64,000 nucleotides of DNA from JARRQJ01 sp963810615. Lineage in GTDB: Bacteria; Pseudomonadota; Gammaproteobacteria; DRLM01. Under the pieces are notes generated by a model. That model saw only the letters and a list, made by a program, of their open reading frames with translations. It had not been told where the DNA came from and searched no databases. The position numbers were made by a program, and so were the translations under genes. Positions 21,898 through 31,638 of the stretch are shown here, in pieces (positions within the stretch are counted from its first letter, which is position 1; each line of letters opens with the position of its first letter). The stretch is taken from positions 434,001 through 498,000 of the forward strand of contig CAWEOA010000002.1 of NCBI GenBank assembly GCA_963810615.1. The letters run 5' to 3'.

Positions 21898-22347
21898 TTA
21901 GGACTTTGCGATAACGTCGTGCCGCTTGATGCCGTCGCGATAAAGCCAAATGGAACCGAAGCGCAGCACGCTCAGCGCCAACAACAATACCGACATGGCA
22001 TAAATCTGATCCGGATTAATCTTGGTCTCGAACAAATCGATCATGATCTCCCGCAGGATAAACACGATGGTGGCATCGACGATGAACGTGATACGCAATT
22101 GTCGCGAGGTAAAATAGTCCACAATCGATCTGATCAACTCCACCAGAATAAACAAGGTCAGCAGCTCGGAGATAATGCTCTGAAAATCCTGGGTAAGCTC
22201 CTTGTGAACCATCAACACCCCCACGGTCTTAAATAGATGCAGCACACCGATCATGATGCCGAAGGTAATCATCAGCAGAATCACGCCAAAGATGGCGTCG
22301 ATAACGCCGTGGAAGACATTGAGCAAATTAATTTCTCTTAGATTCAT
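21898..22347 (-). CDS. PsiE-family membrane protein
   Basis: A 149-residue protein with four helices. Segments such as ELLTLFILVELIRSIVDYF and the following RITFIVDATIVFILREIMI fit the phosphate-starvation-inducible PsiE-like family. The function of the family is unknown. ATG 22347 has GAGGG seven bases upstream and was preferred to the GTG one codon earlier. The gene is downstream of mutM on the same strand, 46 bases away. Confidence 0.78.
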   Translation of the reverse strand: MNLREINLLNVFHGVIDAIFGVILLMITFGIMIGVLHLFKTVGVLMVHKELTQDFQSIISELLTLFILVELIRSIVDYFTSRQLRITFIVDATIVFILREIMIDLFETKINPDQIYAMSVLLLALSVLRFGSIWLYRDGIKRHDVIAKS

Positions 22348-22393
22348 CACCTATCCCTCACAAGGTACCGCCGCCAATTTCTCGGCCAAGGGC

Positions 22394-23209
22394 TCAAGAC
22401 TGACAATGCGGGCAAAAATAGGTGGCGCGCTGCCCCAGCCTCACCGCTTCGATCTCATGCGCGCAACGCCGGCAGGGCTGGCCGGCCCGCCCGTACACCA
22501 GTAATTGCTGAGCAAAGTAACCCGAGCGCCCCGCCCCGTCCACATAATCGCGCAAGGTGGTGCCGCCGGCGGTAATCGCCTTGCGCAGCACCCGCTTGAT
22601 CGCCTTGACGATCAACACGAATTCCGCCGCCGTCACCTTGCCGGCGGCGCGCTGCGGATGCACCCCAGCCATGAACAAGGCCTCGTTGGCATAGATGTTC
22701 CCCACCCCGACCACCACCTTGGCGTCCATGATGAATTGCTTGACGGGTACGCGGCGACCGCGGGCGCGCTGCGCCAGGTAGGCGGCGGTGAACGCCGCCG
22801 TCAGCGGTTCCGGTCCCAGATCTCTCAACAAGGGATGCAGCAGCGGATCTTGGTCGGTCCAGACCATCAAGCCGAAGCGACGCGGATCGCGCAGGCACAA
22901 GGCCAGGCCGTTACTCAGCTGCAGATCGACATGATCATGTTTCTGCGCCGGCCGGTCCGCGGGTACCAAGCGCAGCGTCCCCGACATGCCGAGGTGAACG
23001 ATCACGGTCCCGGTGCCGCATGCCAACAATAGATATTTACCGCGACGACCGACCTCCAGAATCCGTTGCCCGCTCACCTTGGCGGAAAAGTTGCGTGGAA
23101 TAGGATGGCGCATACGCCGCTCCCTCACAATCACCCGGGTAATCTTTTGGCCGCTTATATGGGGGGCAATACCACGGCGAGTGGTCTCCACCTCGGGAAG
23201 TTCAGGCAT
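22394..23209 (-). CDS. mutM: formamidopyrimidine-DNA glycosylase (Fpg/MutM)
   Basis: A base-excision repair enzyme that removes 8-oxoguanine and ring-opened purines and cleaves the strand. The 271-residue protein begins MPELPEVETTRRG, giving the catalytic N-terminal proline (P2 after Met removal) and E3. The helix-two-turn-helix VVGVGNIYANEALF lies near residue 170. A C-terminal zinc finger is made by CRRC and CPHC. Length and motifs are all standard. Confidence 0.97.
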   Translation of the reverse strand: MPELPEVETTRRGIAPHISGQKITRVIVRERRMRHPIPRNFSAKVSGQRILEVGRRGKYLLLACGTGTVIVHLGMSGTLRLVPADRPAQKHDHVDLQLSNGLALCLRDPRRFGLMVWTDQDPLLHPLLRDLGPEPLTAAFTAAYLAQRARGRRVPVKQFIMDAKVVVGVGNIYANEALFMAGVHPQRAAGKVTAAEFVLIVKAIKRVLRKAITAGGTTLRDYVDGAGRSGYFAQQLLVYGRAGQPCRRCAHEIEAVRLGQRATYFCPHCQS

Positions 23210-23230
23210 AGGGATGAACGCTGTAGAGCG

Positions 23231-24103
23231 CTAGTTCTTTTTAGTCGCCGCTGCTGCAGGCTTGGGGATTTTCACAGACAATAAGCGATCCGCGCGCTCC
23301 GAAGCAACATAGAATTGCATGCCGATCTCCGGCCGGGCCAAGATCAATTCCGGCCTGCGCGCGATGATTTGGTAATGCAGAGGGTGCGCCTGACCTGCCA
23401 CCCCTATCATCACTTCCCCCTGTGCAGCCTGTTTTTCATAGGGAGCGACGCGCAAGGCCTGGGCATCGCGCCATTCGTCCACCAGGGCCTGGGCGGCGTC
23501 GGTTGAGAACCCTTTTTCCGGCGGCGTCTCGAGCCATTCACCCTTGTCGTTGCGCGACAGCTTGCCGTCCGGCACCTGCAAGGCAACAATCTGCGCACCC
23601 AGCGGCACCAGATCACGGCTGACCCACGCCGCGGCATCTCCGCTCAACTCGAACATGTAGCGGTCGGAGATCAAGTGAATGGTATCGCCCACCTGCACGT
23701 AACGCTGCTGATCCACGGGCGTCACGCCGCCGAACAGGATCTCGGTATCGTTGAGCCGCAAACGCACCGCCGGCTTGGCCAAACCGTATTCGCTCAAATC
23801 CCGACCGGCCGCCGCGAACCGTGACAGACTCTTGGTTTGCAGCACGCCCAGCAAATCATCCACCCTCACCCCGTTGGCTGCGACCTGGACCGGCTGGGAC
23901 ATCCGCCATGCGGCGCCTTGCTTGTCGAGGGCGATGCTGCCGTTGTGATTGGTGATGACTATCTTGGTGATGGCCGCCGGACTCATGGCGGTGAGCTTGA
24001 CCTCGGGGGGTTTAGGGGCGTGACCGGGTTCTTTCCATACCACCCACACCAGGGCCAGCAAGGCAATGGCCAACCACACATTGAGCAACATCCGCTTGCC
24101 CAT
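23231..24103 (-). CDS. DUF4340 protein of a Gld-type ABC export operon
   Basis: A 290-residue protein with one N-terminal helix (LLNVWLAIALLALVWVVW) and repeated beta-rich segments typical of DUF4340 (for example GLAKPAVRLRLNDTEILFG). In other genomes this domain sits next to GldG-like proteins in ABC exporter operons, as here: it starts 17 bases after the GldG-like stop. A longer frame starts at TTG 24145 inside the preceding gene, but ATG 24103 follows a G-rich site. The family has no established biochemical role. Confidence 0.83.
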   Translation of the reverse strand: MGKRMLLNVWLAIALLALVWVVWKEPGHAPKPPEVKLTAMSPAAITKIVITNHNGSIALDKQGAAWRMSQPVQVAANGVRVDDLLGVLQTKSLSRFAAAGRDLSEYGLAKPAVRLRLNDTEILFGGVTPVDQQRYVQVGDTIHLISDRYMFELSGDAAAWVSRDLVPLGAQIVALQVPDGKLSRNDKGEWLETPPEKGFSTDAAQALVDEWRDAQALRVAPYEKQAAQGEVMIGVAGQAHPLHYQIIARRPELILARPEIGMQFYVASERADRLLSVKIPKPAAAATKKN

Positions 24104-24120
24104 AACCGCCCCCCCCACCC

Positions 24121-25494
24121 TTAGCGTTTGCGTCGCCGCAACCAAATAGTCATACCGCTAACCAACAATACGGCCGGCAGACCGAACAGAAAACCGAAAC
24201 CGATGATCCCCGATTGCAGCGACGAGAGCTGCAGACTTGTATCCGGCGCGGTCTTGGCGGGGATGTCCAGAAAATGCTCATCGTCGCTCAGCCAGTTGAT
24301 CATATTCATGCCGAGATCGAGATTACCCACATTACCCACATATTGATTGGCGAGAAAATCACCGTCACCCGTGACAATGACCCGCTGTCGTTTGCCGCCG
24401 TGCGCGGCACCCGCCTTGTCCGCCGCCGTGCGCGTCAAGGTCTCACCGATGGTCACCGGACCGCGGATATCTTCCTTTTCATTGAACTGCACCTTGCCGG
24501 TGAGTTTACCGGTCTCCACCCAGCTGCTCTCGCCGGTCTTGAGGAAGCCATCGGCCTGCCAACCCTTGGGCGCCGTGACGTTCAAGCCCGCCGCCAGAGG
24601 AAACACCGTCAAGAGATTAAAATCCTTGGTCACCGGGTCGGCGCCATAACTGGTGACCGCGGCGATGGCGGCACTCTGTATCCCCAGCAACTGGGTGGTG
24701 AGGTCCACGACGATGCCAGGCAGGAATTTCACGCCCAGCTCATCGGCCACCGGCTCCAAACCGTGCAGCGGGCCGGGATCGCCCAACCACAGCAGATTCC
24801 CGCCGCGCTTTACATAATCCTGAATTGCCTTCACCTCACCGGGCAACAAATCCACCTGCGGTGCGCTGATCACCAACACGGTGGTGTTATCCGGGATGCT
24901 GCCCGCCTGCGCCAGGTTGAGGCTGCGGGTCTTGAAGCCTTTATCCTCCAGCTGTTTTACCCACAGCGATAAACTGTTGTTGGCCTCACCATCAGGCCGA
25001 CGCTCGCCATGACCATCGAGGAATACCAACCAGCGCTCGCCGCTGCGCAACAGGCGCTGCAGGGCGTTGGTAATATTCTGTTCCTTGAGTTCGAAGGGCT
25101 TGAGGTGTTCCTTACGACCGCCATACTCGATCACCACCTCGCCGTCGTTGGTCACTCCCATGGCTTGGGCGCGCGCCGGATCGGTATCGGGATTGATAAA
25201 GCTGAGGCTGACATCGGATTTATAACGCTGATAGCGGCCGATCACGTCGCGGATATGATCGCGCAACTGCCGGGTATCGCGGGCGAAAGCGGTGACGGCA
25301 ATCGGACCTTTGGCCTGCTGCAGCAACTTAACGCTGGCCGCGGACAGGGAACGGCGGACATTGGCGGTCCAGTCCGCCTGATAGTTGTAGCGGGTACTCA
25401 CCCAGGCCGTCAAACCGACCACGCCCAACAGCAGCGCGACGAATAAAACATTATTCAAGCGGGTTAAGCGTCTTGAGCGTTTTGTTACTTGCAT
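24121..25494 (-). CDS. GldG-like auxiliary component of an ABC exporter
   Basis: A 457-residue protein with an N-terminal anchor helix (about 15-33), a large periplasmic domain and a C-terminal helix followed by RRRKR. Segments such as VSLSFINPDTDPARA and GGRKEHLKPFELKEQNITNA near residue 125 fit the GldG family (ABC-type uncharacterised transport). The operon order ATPase, permease, GldG-like, DUF4340 is common in proteobacteria and recalls the gliding-motility GldAFG set of Bacteroidetes, but gliding is not implied. Confidence 0.88.
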   Translation of the reverse strand: MQVTKRSRRLTRLNNVLFVALLLGVVGLTAWVSTRYNYQADWTANVRRSLSAASVKLLQQAKGPIAVTAFARDTRQLRDHIRDVIGRYQRYKSDVSLSFINPDTDPARAQAMGVTNDGEVVIEYGGRKEHLKPFELKEQNITNALQRLLRSGERWLVFLDGHGERRPDGEANNSLSLWVKQLEDKGFKTRSLNLAQAGSIPDNTTVLVISAPQVDLLPGEVKAIQDYVKRGGNLLWLGDPGPLHGLEPVADELGVKFLPGIVVDLTTQLLGIQSAAIAAVTSYGADPVTKDFNLLTVFPLAAGLNVTAPKGWQADGFLKTGESSWVETGKLTGKVQFNEKEDIRGPVTIGETLTRTAADKAGAAHGGKRQRVIVTGDGDFLANQYVGNVGNLDLGMNMINWLSDDEHFLDIPAKTAPDTSLQLSSLQSGIIGFGFLFGLPAVLLVSGMTIWLRRRKR

Positions 25495-25528
25495 ATCGGC
25501 CTTAACTGATGATGATGGCGACCAAAGC

Positions 25529-26284
25529 TCAGTGTTGCAAACGATCGGTGTCGAGGCGCCGGATACTGAGCAAGATGAAGGTAACGATGAACAGCAGGTA
25601 GTAAATCACGTCGCTGCTGTTGAACACGCCTTTGAGCAGGGACTGATAATGCCTCAGAATGGACAGATAGCCGAACAATCCGCTGTACTCGCCGCTGCGG
25701 TCGGCGCCCGCCCAGTCGATAATCCACAGCCCCAGCAGGATGCCGAAGGTGCTGACCGCGGCGATGGCCGGCTGCACCGTCAAGGTGGACATGAACACAC
25801 CCACCGCGATGAAGCTCGCCGTCAGCAGCGCCACCCCCAGCATAGCCGCAGCGTACATCCCGAAGTCGATGGTGCCGCCGCTGAGCAGGGACAGCGGCAT
25901 CAATCCGATCATCGCCACCAATATCATAAAAAATGCCGTAACCCCGAGAAACTTGCCCAGCACGATGTCGGTCATGGACACCGGCGCCGACAGCAGCAGG
26001 CTCAAGGTCTGGCCGCGTCGCTCCTCGCTGATAAGACGCATGGTCAACATCGGCACTGCGAACAACAAAAAGATCGAGGCATCCCCGAGCAAGGGCGCCA
26101 CGATCAGATCGGTAATCCCCGGGGCCCCCTGCATCATCGCCAGGCGCGGCTGCAAGGCCATGTAATTGTCGATGCCGATCAGAAAAAAATAGGCGAGGAT
26201 GATCTGCTCCACCGCCAATACGCTCCAAGCCAGCGGCGACAAGAACATCCGCCGCAATTCATGGGCCGCAATGTGCCAGATCAT
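25529..26284 (-). CDS. ABC-2 type permease (GldF-like)
   Basis: A 251-residue membrane protein with six helices, starting MIWHIAAHELRRMFLSPLAW, typical of ABC-2 permeases that pair with a GldA-like ATPase. The LISEERRGQTLSLLLSAPVS segment (about residue 85) is the conserved cytoplasmic coupling region of this family. It overlaps the ATPase stop by ATGA. The substrate is unknown. Confidence 0.9.
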   Translation of the reverse strand: MIWHIAAHELRRMFLSPLAWSVLAVEQIILAYFFLIGIDNYMALQPRLAMMQGAPGITDLIVAPLLGDASIFLLFAVPMLTMRLISEERRGQTLSLLLSAPVSMTDIVLGKFLGVTAFFMILVAMIGLMPLSLLSGGTIDFGMYAAAMLGVALLTASFIAVGVFMSTLTVQPAIAAVSTFGILLGLWIIDWAGADRSGEYSGLFGYLSILRHYQSLLKGVFNSSDVIYYLLFIVTFILLSIRRLDTDRLQH

Positions 26285-27240
26285 GCTGCCGCTCCTTCGT
26301 CATGCTCGGTGGGATCGCTGCGGGTGATATCGACGAACACCTGCTCCAGGGACATGCGTTCCGGGATCAATTCATACAAGCCCCAATCGCGGCGCGCCGC
26401 CTCCAGCGCCAATTGCTCGGCGGGATTGTGCTCGGGGCGGTAATGCAGGCGCCACGAATCGTCGCCCACCGCCTCCACCGCCTCCACCCCGGGCAGCTGC
26501 TGCAATTCGCCGATGGGCGGCGAACGCCGCAATCCCACCAACAGGCTGGAGGCGCGCATGCGCAGCTGCAGCCCCTCGATGCTGTCGTTGAGCACCAGTT
26601 TGCCGGCGCTGATGATCTGCACCCGATCACATACCGCCTGCACCTCGGGAAGGATGTGGGTGGAAAGGATGATACTGTGCTCGCTGCGCAATTCACGGAT
26701 CAGGGCGCGAATCTCGCGCATCTGCAGCGGATCGAGACCCACGGTCGGCTCATCGAGTATCACCACCGCCGGCGCGTGAATAATGGCCTGGGCGATCCCC
26801 ACCCGCTGCTGATACCCCTTGGAGAGATTGCCGATGAGCCGCCGCCCGACCTCGGTCAGCCCGCAGCGTTCCTTGGCGGTGGCGATGGCGGTGCGCTGCT
26901 GTGCGGCGGGAATGCGATTGAGGCGCGCGCAGTACTGCAAATATTCATCCACGCTCAGCTCGCGATACAGGGGCGGTTGATCCGGCAGATACCCGAGACC
27001 GGCCTTGGCGGCGATGGGCTGATCAAGGAGATCGATACCGTTGATCCACACCTGCCCGGCACTGGGCGCCAGGTTACCGCTGATGATCTGCATGGCAGTG
27101 GACTTGCCGGCGCCATTGGGCCCGAGCAGGCCCAGGACCTCGCCCTTGCCAACGCTGACACTGACATCGTTCAGGGCGCAGGTGTGTCCGTAATAGCGGT
27201 AGACGTGCTCTAATTGAATCAGGTTTGTTGCATCGCTCAT
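26281..27240 (-). CDS. ABC transporter ATP-binding protein (GldA-like)
   Basis: A 319-residue cytoplasmic ATPase. Walker A GPNGAGKST (near residue 40), the signature LSKGYQQRVGIAQAI and Walker B VVILDEPTVGLDP are all intact, and the D-loop and H-loop (STHILPEV) follow. The C-terminal 100 residues are the accessory domain typical of ABC-2 export ATPases. First gene of the exporter operon, coupled to the permease. Confidence 0.95.
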   Translation of the reverse strand: MSDATNLIQLEHVYRYYGHTCALNDVSVSVGKGEVLGLLGPNGAGKSTAMQIISGNLAPSAGQVWINGIDLLDQPIAAKAGLGYLPDQPPLYRELSVDEYLQYCARLNRIPAAQQRTAIATAKERCGLTEVGRRLIGNLSKGYQQRVGIAQAIIHAPAVVILDEPTVGLDPLQMREIRALIRELRSEHSIILSTHILPEVQAVCDRVQIISAGKLVLNDSIEGLQLRMRASSLLVGLRRSPPIGELQQLPGVEAVEAVGDDSWRLHYRPEHNPAEQLALEAARRDWGLYELIPERMSLEQVFVDITRSDPTEHDEGAAA

Positions 27241-27374
27241 GCGTCTCGGTTTCTCTTTGTTGCTGTTGCTAACGCCGCGGCAAAAACAGGATAAAGCTTA
27301 GGTTCTCTAGGAGCCACGGCATTATACTCAAGACGAGCATTAAAGAGTCCGCTAGCGCAGAAAAGTTCCCGCAA

Positions 27375-29360
27375 ATGACCAAGCCAGGCAAACACCCCGA
27401 AATATTGTTGGGCATAGACACCGGCGGCACCTTCACCGACTTCGTAGTCTACGATGGCGCGACGCTGCGCATCCATAAATGCCTGTCGACGCCCGCGGCG
27501 CCGGAACAGGCCATCCTGGCGGGCATCAAGGATCTCGGCATCGATACGCGGCAACTGCATCTGGTGCACGGCTCCACCGTCGCCACCAATGCGGTACTGG
27601 AGGGCAAGGGCGTACGCACCGCCTTCATCACCAACCGCGGCTTCAAGGACATTCTCACCATCGGCCGCCAAGCCCGCCGCGAGCTTTACAATCTGCAGCC
27701 CGCGCCGCTGCCGCCGCCCGTGCCGGCGGAGCTGTGTCTGGAAACCGGCGGCCGCCTCGCCGCCGACGGTGGCGTCGTCGACCCCCTCAGCGCTGAAGAT
27801 CTCGCGGCACTGCGCAGTGCACTGCAACAACTCAAGCCGCAAGCAGTGGCCATCAATCTGCTGTTCTCGTTTCGCGACGACAGCTTCGAGCGGGCGATCG
27901 CCGACATCGTCCCGGCGAACGTCTTCGTCTCGCGCTCCTCGGAGGTCCTACCGGAATATCGTGAGTACGAGCGCGGCATCACCACCTGGCTGAACGCCTG
28001 GGTGGGACCGCTGGTACAAGGCTATTTACGGAAATTGCGCCAGGCCTTGCCCGACGCCGCCATCGCGGTGATGCAGAGTTCCGGCGACACCATGGGTATA
28101 GCCGAGGCGGGACGCCACGCCGTGCGCATGCTGTTGTCGGGGCCGGCGGGCGGCCTGATGGGGGCACGCTTCATCGGCGCCCGCAGCGGGCATCAACACC
28201 TGCTCACCTTCGATATGGGCGGCACCTCCACCGATGTGGCCTTGATCGACGGCGAGACGCGACTCACCGGCGAAGGCCGCATCGGCCCCTATCCGGTGGC
28301 GGTGCCCATGGTGGATATGCATACCATCGGCGCCGGCGGCGGCTCCATCGCAAGGGTCGACGCGGGCGGGCTGTTACAGGTCGGACCGCAATCGGCGGGC
28401 GCCGATCCGGGACCAGCCTGTTATGGTCGCGGCGGTCGCGAGCCCACGGTGACCGATGCCAATCTGATCCTGGGCCGTTTGCTGCCTGATCATTTTCTCG
28501 GCGGCAAGATGCGACTCGATACCCAGGCTGCTCGTGCTGCCGTTGCCCGTATCGCCGCCCCCCTAGGGATGAGCGTGGAGCAAGCGGCGCTCGGCATCGT
28601 GCGTATCGCCAATGAACACATGGCGCGCGCCTTGCGGATGATCTCGGTGCGACGCGGCATCGATCCGCGTCACTTCACCCTGCTGTCCTTCGGCGGTGCC
28701 GGCGGCCTGCACGTCTGCGCCTTGGCGGAATCCCTGGATATGAACCAGGCCCTAATCCCCATCCATGCCGGCGTGTTGTCGGCGCTGGGTATGCTGGTGG
28801 CGCCCCACGGCCGCCGGCTGTCGCGCACCTTGAACTGTTTGCTGGAAGAAGTCGATGCGCAGGTGCTGGAGAGGGAATTCGCCGCCCTGGAGCAGCAGGG
28901 GGTGGCGGCCTTACGCCAAGAAGGAGTGTCTGCGGATAATCTCCTGCTGGAGCGTAGCGTGGATCTGCGCTACCGCGGCCAGTCCACCGCCCTCACCCTG
29001 GCCTGGAAAAATAGCCGGAATGCCGCAACGGCATTCCATGCCGCCCATGAGCTGAGCTACGGCCATCGTCTCGAGTTACCCATCGAATTGGTGAACCTGC
29101 GCGTAACCGCGCGCGAGCCACAACCGGATCTCGATTTGCCCGCCATGCAAACCGTCCATGAGGGCGCGGCGACCGCCAGTGCGCGGATCTTTGGCGTCAG
29201 CTCACCGGTAGCGGTATGGGAACGAACGGCTCTGCACGCTGCGCAGTGGCTGCAGGGTCCGGCGCTGATCATCGACAGCGTCTCCACCACCTTCCTAGCC
29301 CCGGGCTGGCAATGCCGCCGCGACGACGACGGCAATCTACTGCTGGAGAGATGCCCATGA
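27375..29360 (+). CDS. hydantoinase/oxoprolinase subunit A-like protein
   Basis: A 661-residue protein of the HyuA/N-methylhydantoinase A family, an actin-fold ATPase acting with HyuB on cyclic amides. It begins LLGIDTGGTFTDFVVYDG (phosphate-binding motif) and has the second one, FDMGGTSTDVALIDG, near residue 280, plus the FGGAGGLHVCALAE block near 440. No HyuB partner lies beside it; the next gene is the convergent mgtE. Either the partner is elsewhere or this protein acts alone. The start ATG 27375 has no strong ribosome binding site. Confidence 0.88.
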   Translation: MTKPGKHPEILLGIDTGGTFTDFVVYDGATLRIHKCLSTPAAPEQAILAGIKDLGIDTRQLHLVHGSTVATNAVLEGKGVRTAFITNRGFKDILTIGRQARRELYNLQPAPLPPPVPAELCLETGGRLAADGGVVDPLSAEDLAALRSALQQLKPQAVAINLLFSFRDDSFERAIADIVPANVFVSRSSEVLPEYREYERGITTWLNAWVGPLVQGYLRKLRQALPDAAIAVMQSSGDTMGIAEAGRHAVRMLLSGPAGGLMGARFIGARSGHQHLLTFDMGGTSTDVALIDGETRLTGEGRIGPYPVAVPMVDMHTIGAGGGSIARVDAGGLLQVGPQSAGADPGPACYGRGGREPTVTDANLILGRLLPDHFLGGKMRLDTQAARAAVARIAAPLGMSVEQAALGIVRIANEHMARALRMISVRRGIDPRHFTLLSFGGAGGLHVCALAESLDMNQALIPIHAGVLSALGMLVAPHGRRLSRTLNCLLEEVDAQVLEREFAALEQQGVAALRQEGVSADNLLLERSVDLRYRGQSTALTLAWKNSRNAATAFHAAHELSYGHRLELPIELVNLRVTAREPQPDLDLPAMQTVHEGAATASARIFGVSSPVAVWERTALHAAQWLQGPALIIDSVSTTFLAPGWQCRRDDDGNLLLERCP

Positions 29361-29398
29361 CTTCAAGCCGCCATTCATAAACACGCAGCCTCAAATAA

Positions 29399-30757
29399 TT
29401 AGAGGAATACCCAGGCGGCGACACCCAGGAAGGACATGAAACCCACCACATCGGTAAAGGTGGTCAACAGCACCGATCCGGCCAGAGCCGGATCGATACC
29501 GAGACGACGCAACAGCAGCGGGATGATGGTCCCCATCACCGCCGCGGTGATGAGATTGACCACCATCGCCAAGCCTAAAATCCACGCGATCTGCATATTA
29601 TCGAACCACAGCCCGGCGATGACCCCTACCACCAAGGCCCAGATCACCCCGTTCACCAAGCCCACCGCGATCTCCTTGGTGAAGAAACGCCAGGCATTGG
29701 CTTGGCTGATCTGACCCAGGGCCATGCCCCGGATCACCAGGGTCAGGGTTTGACTGCCGGCGATGCCACCCATGCTGGCCACGATGGGCATCAACACCGC
29801 CAGGGCCACCACTTTCTCGATGGCGGCGTCGAACAGGCCTATCACCCACGACGCCAACAGGGCGGTAGCGAGATTGACCCCCAACCATACTGCGCGGCGG
29901 CGGCTGCTGGACGCCACCGAGGCGAACAGATCCTCTTCCTCGGACAGGCCGGCCATACTCATCAGGGAGTGATCCGCATCTTGCCGGATGACGTCCACCA
30001 CGTCGTCGATGGTGATGCGCCCCAGCAATTTGCCCTGACCATTCACCACCGGCGCCGACACTAAATCGCGGTGCGCGAATAGATTCGCCACTTCGGTATC
30101 GGAGGTCATGGCATCGATAGGCTCCATATCACCGATCATGATCTCGCCTACGGTAAGCGCAGGGTCTTGGGTGACGATTCTGTTGATGGGCAGCAAGCCC
30201 AAATAGGTATCATCACGCTTGACCACGATGAGGCTGTCGGTCGTCGCCGGGATCTCGCCGCGGCGGCGCAGATATCGCAACACCACGTCGAGGGTGACGT
30301 CGGGTCGAACGGTGACGGTATCGGTATTCATCAAGCCGCCGGCGCTGTCCTCCGGGTAGGGCAATACCGACTCCAGGCGCTTACGATCCTGATAGCTCAT
30401 GGAATTCAGGACTTCGGCCACCACCGCCCTGGGCAAATCCTGCAGGAAATCCGCCAGATCGTCGGTCTCCAACCCCTCGCTGGCGGCCAGCAATTCATGG
30501 GGCTCCATCTCTCGAATCAGGCCGGCGCGCACCCCGTCGCTGAGGTGCAGCAACACGTCGCCTTCATACTCCGGAACGACCATTTCCCAGGCAATCTTGC
30601 GACTGTCGGCGGGGAGCGATTCAAGAAGGTGGGCGATTTCGCCAGGATAAAGGCTGTTAAGCATGAGGCGGACGTTGCTGAGAACGCCGCTTTCCAAGGC
30701 CTGATGAAAGCGGCGCAGATTGGCCTCGCGCTCAACGCCTTCCCGAATTTCCGTCAT
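29399..30757 (-). CDS. mgtE: magnesium transporter MgtE
   Basis: A 452-residue Mg2+ channel. N-terminal helical (MgtE_N) domain, two CBS domains (about 135-255) that sense magnesium, and five C-terminal helices beginning AVWLGVNLATALLASWVIGL with the pore motif GSQTLTLVIRGMALG. The last helix ends VAAWVFL, the normal terminus. ATG 30757 was chosen over an earlier alternative start because upstream residues do not resemble the family. The gene comes after ptsH on the same strand, as in several gammaproteobacteria. Confidence 0.95.
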   Translation of the reverse strand: MTEIREGVEREANLRRFHQALESGVLSNVRLMLNSLYPGEIAHLLESLPADSRKIAWEMVVPEYEGDVLLHLSDGVRAGLIREMEPHELLAASEGLETDDLADFLQDLPRAVVAEVLNSMSYQDRKRLESVLPYPEDSAGGLMNTDTVTVRPDVTLDVVLRYLRRRGEIPATTDSLIVVKRDDTYLGLLPINRIVTQDPALTVGEIMIGDMEPIDAMTSDTEVANLFAHRDLVSAPVVNGQGKLLGRITIDDVVDVIRQDADHSLMSMAGLSEEEDLFASVASSSRRRAVWLGVNLATALLASWVIGLFDAAIEKVVALAVLMPIVASMGGIAGSQTLTLVIRGMALGQISQANAWRFFTKEIAVGLVNGVIWALVVGVIAGLWFDNMQIAWILGLAMVVNLITAAVMGTIIPLLLRRLGIDPALAGSVLLTTFTDVVGFMSFLGVAAWVFL

Positions 30758-30965
30758 ACAACACCCCCGCCTCTCGCAGCAAGAGTGTAAGGGAAAAGAC
30801 AGCGCGATGGGAGCGATGATGAAAATCATCGGACGAAATGTCGCCGTGATTGCGCAGATAGCCGAGCGCGAAACAAGAACAACATCCGGCAAGTAATATG
30901 AACGCCCGCAACCACGACCATCAATTATGATCGACCTGCACACGCTTTGCAGCGGTGCCGAAACC

Positions 30966-31244
30966 CTATTCCGGCTCCCCGAAACGGTCGAGAATCAGTT
31001 GCTGCAGCTGGGTCCAGGCCTGTTCTTCATCCCGGCCTTCGATAATCAACTCCAAGGACACACCTTTGGCAGCCGCCAACATCATCACACCCATGATGCT
31101 CTTGCCGTTGACCACCCGCTCACCGCGCACCAGCTGCACCTCGCTGTCGAAGGTCGAGGCCAGGGTCACGAACTTGGCGGCGGCCCGCGCATGCAGTCCC
31201 AGTTTATTAATGATGGTAATTTCTCTACGTATCACGTCCGTCAC
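30966..31244 (-). CDS. ptsH: phosphocarrier protein HPr (NPr-type)
   Basis: A 92-residue phosphocarrier. The phosphorylated histidine is H18 in LGLHARAAAKFV, and the regulatory serine site is S49 in NGKSIMGVMML, the target of HPr kinase. Its start overlaps the EIIA stop by 20 bases. The set of PTS proteins without a sugar permease here implies a regulatory rather than sugar-uptake chain. Confidence 0.95.
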   Translation of the reverse strand: MTDVIRREITIINKLGLHARAAAKFVTLASTFDSEVQLVRGERVVNGKSIMGVMMLAAAKGVSLELIIEGRDEEQAWTQLQQLILDRFGEPE

Positions 31245-31638
31245 TCAAGATTTCAGGCACACAATAAAAGATACCGTCACGCCCGCCGCTCTCCGCCTTG
31301 AGCGCCAACTCCGTTACACTGAGCGTCGGATAATTCATGATCCGCACCAGCATCGGCAGATTAATACCGCTCACCACCAAGACCTTATGATCGACCGCCA
31401 GGCGCGCCGCGATATTGCTGGGCGTCGATCCGTACATATCGGTCAGGATCAGCACCCCGTCGCCCTGGTTGAGTTTGGCCGCCAGGTCCCGCCCACGCTT
31501 TACCATTGCGTCCGGATCGCAGTCGGCCATCACCGGCAACACTTCCGCCATCAACGGACACATCCCCAACATATGGGCGGCCGTTTCATAGAGGGCCGTC
31601 CCTACATGATCGTGGGTAATAATCAATAATCCGACCAT
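31225..31638 (-). CDS. PTS system mannose-type EIIA component
   Basis: A 137-residue protein of the EIIA-Man fold. The phosphorylated histidine is H9 in LLIITHDHVG, and DMYGSTPSNIAA near residue 67 and SGINLPMLVRIM near 95 are family marks. ATG 31638 shares one base with the rapZ stop (TAATG), so they are coupled. No EIIB, EIIC or EIID genes are near, so it is probably a regulatory acceptor of phosphate from HPr. Confidence 0.92.
   Translation of the reverse strand: MVGLLIITHDHVGTALYETAAHMLGMCPLMAEVLPVMADCDPDAMVKRGRDLAAKLNQGDGVLILTDMYGSTPSNIAARLAVDHKVLVVSGINLPMLVRIMNYPTLSVTELALKAESGGRDGIFYCVPEILSDGRDT

Noticed and set aside
25532..26443. A 303-codon plus-strand frame
   Set aside because: Low-complexity His/Gln-rich product antisense to the ABC permease and ATPase, no ribosome binding site.
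26302..27213. A 303-codon plus-strand frame
   Set aside because: Antisense to the ABC ATPase with intact Walker motifs, and no recognisable domain.
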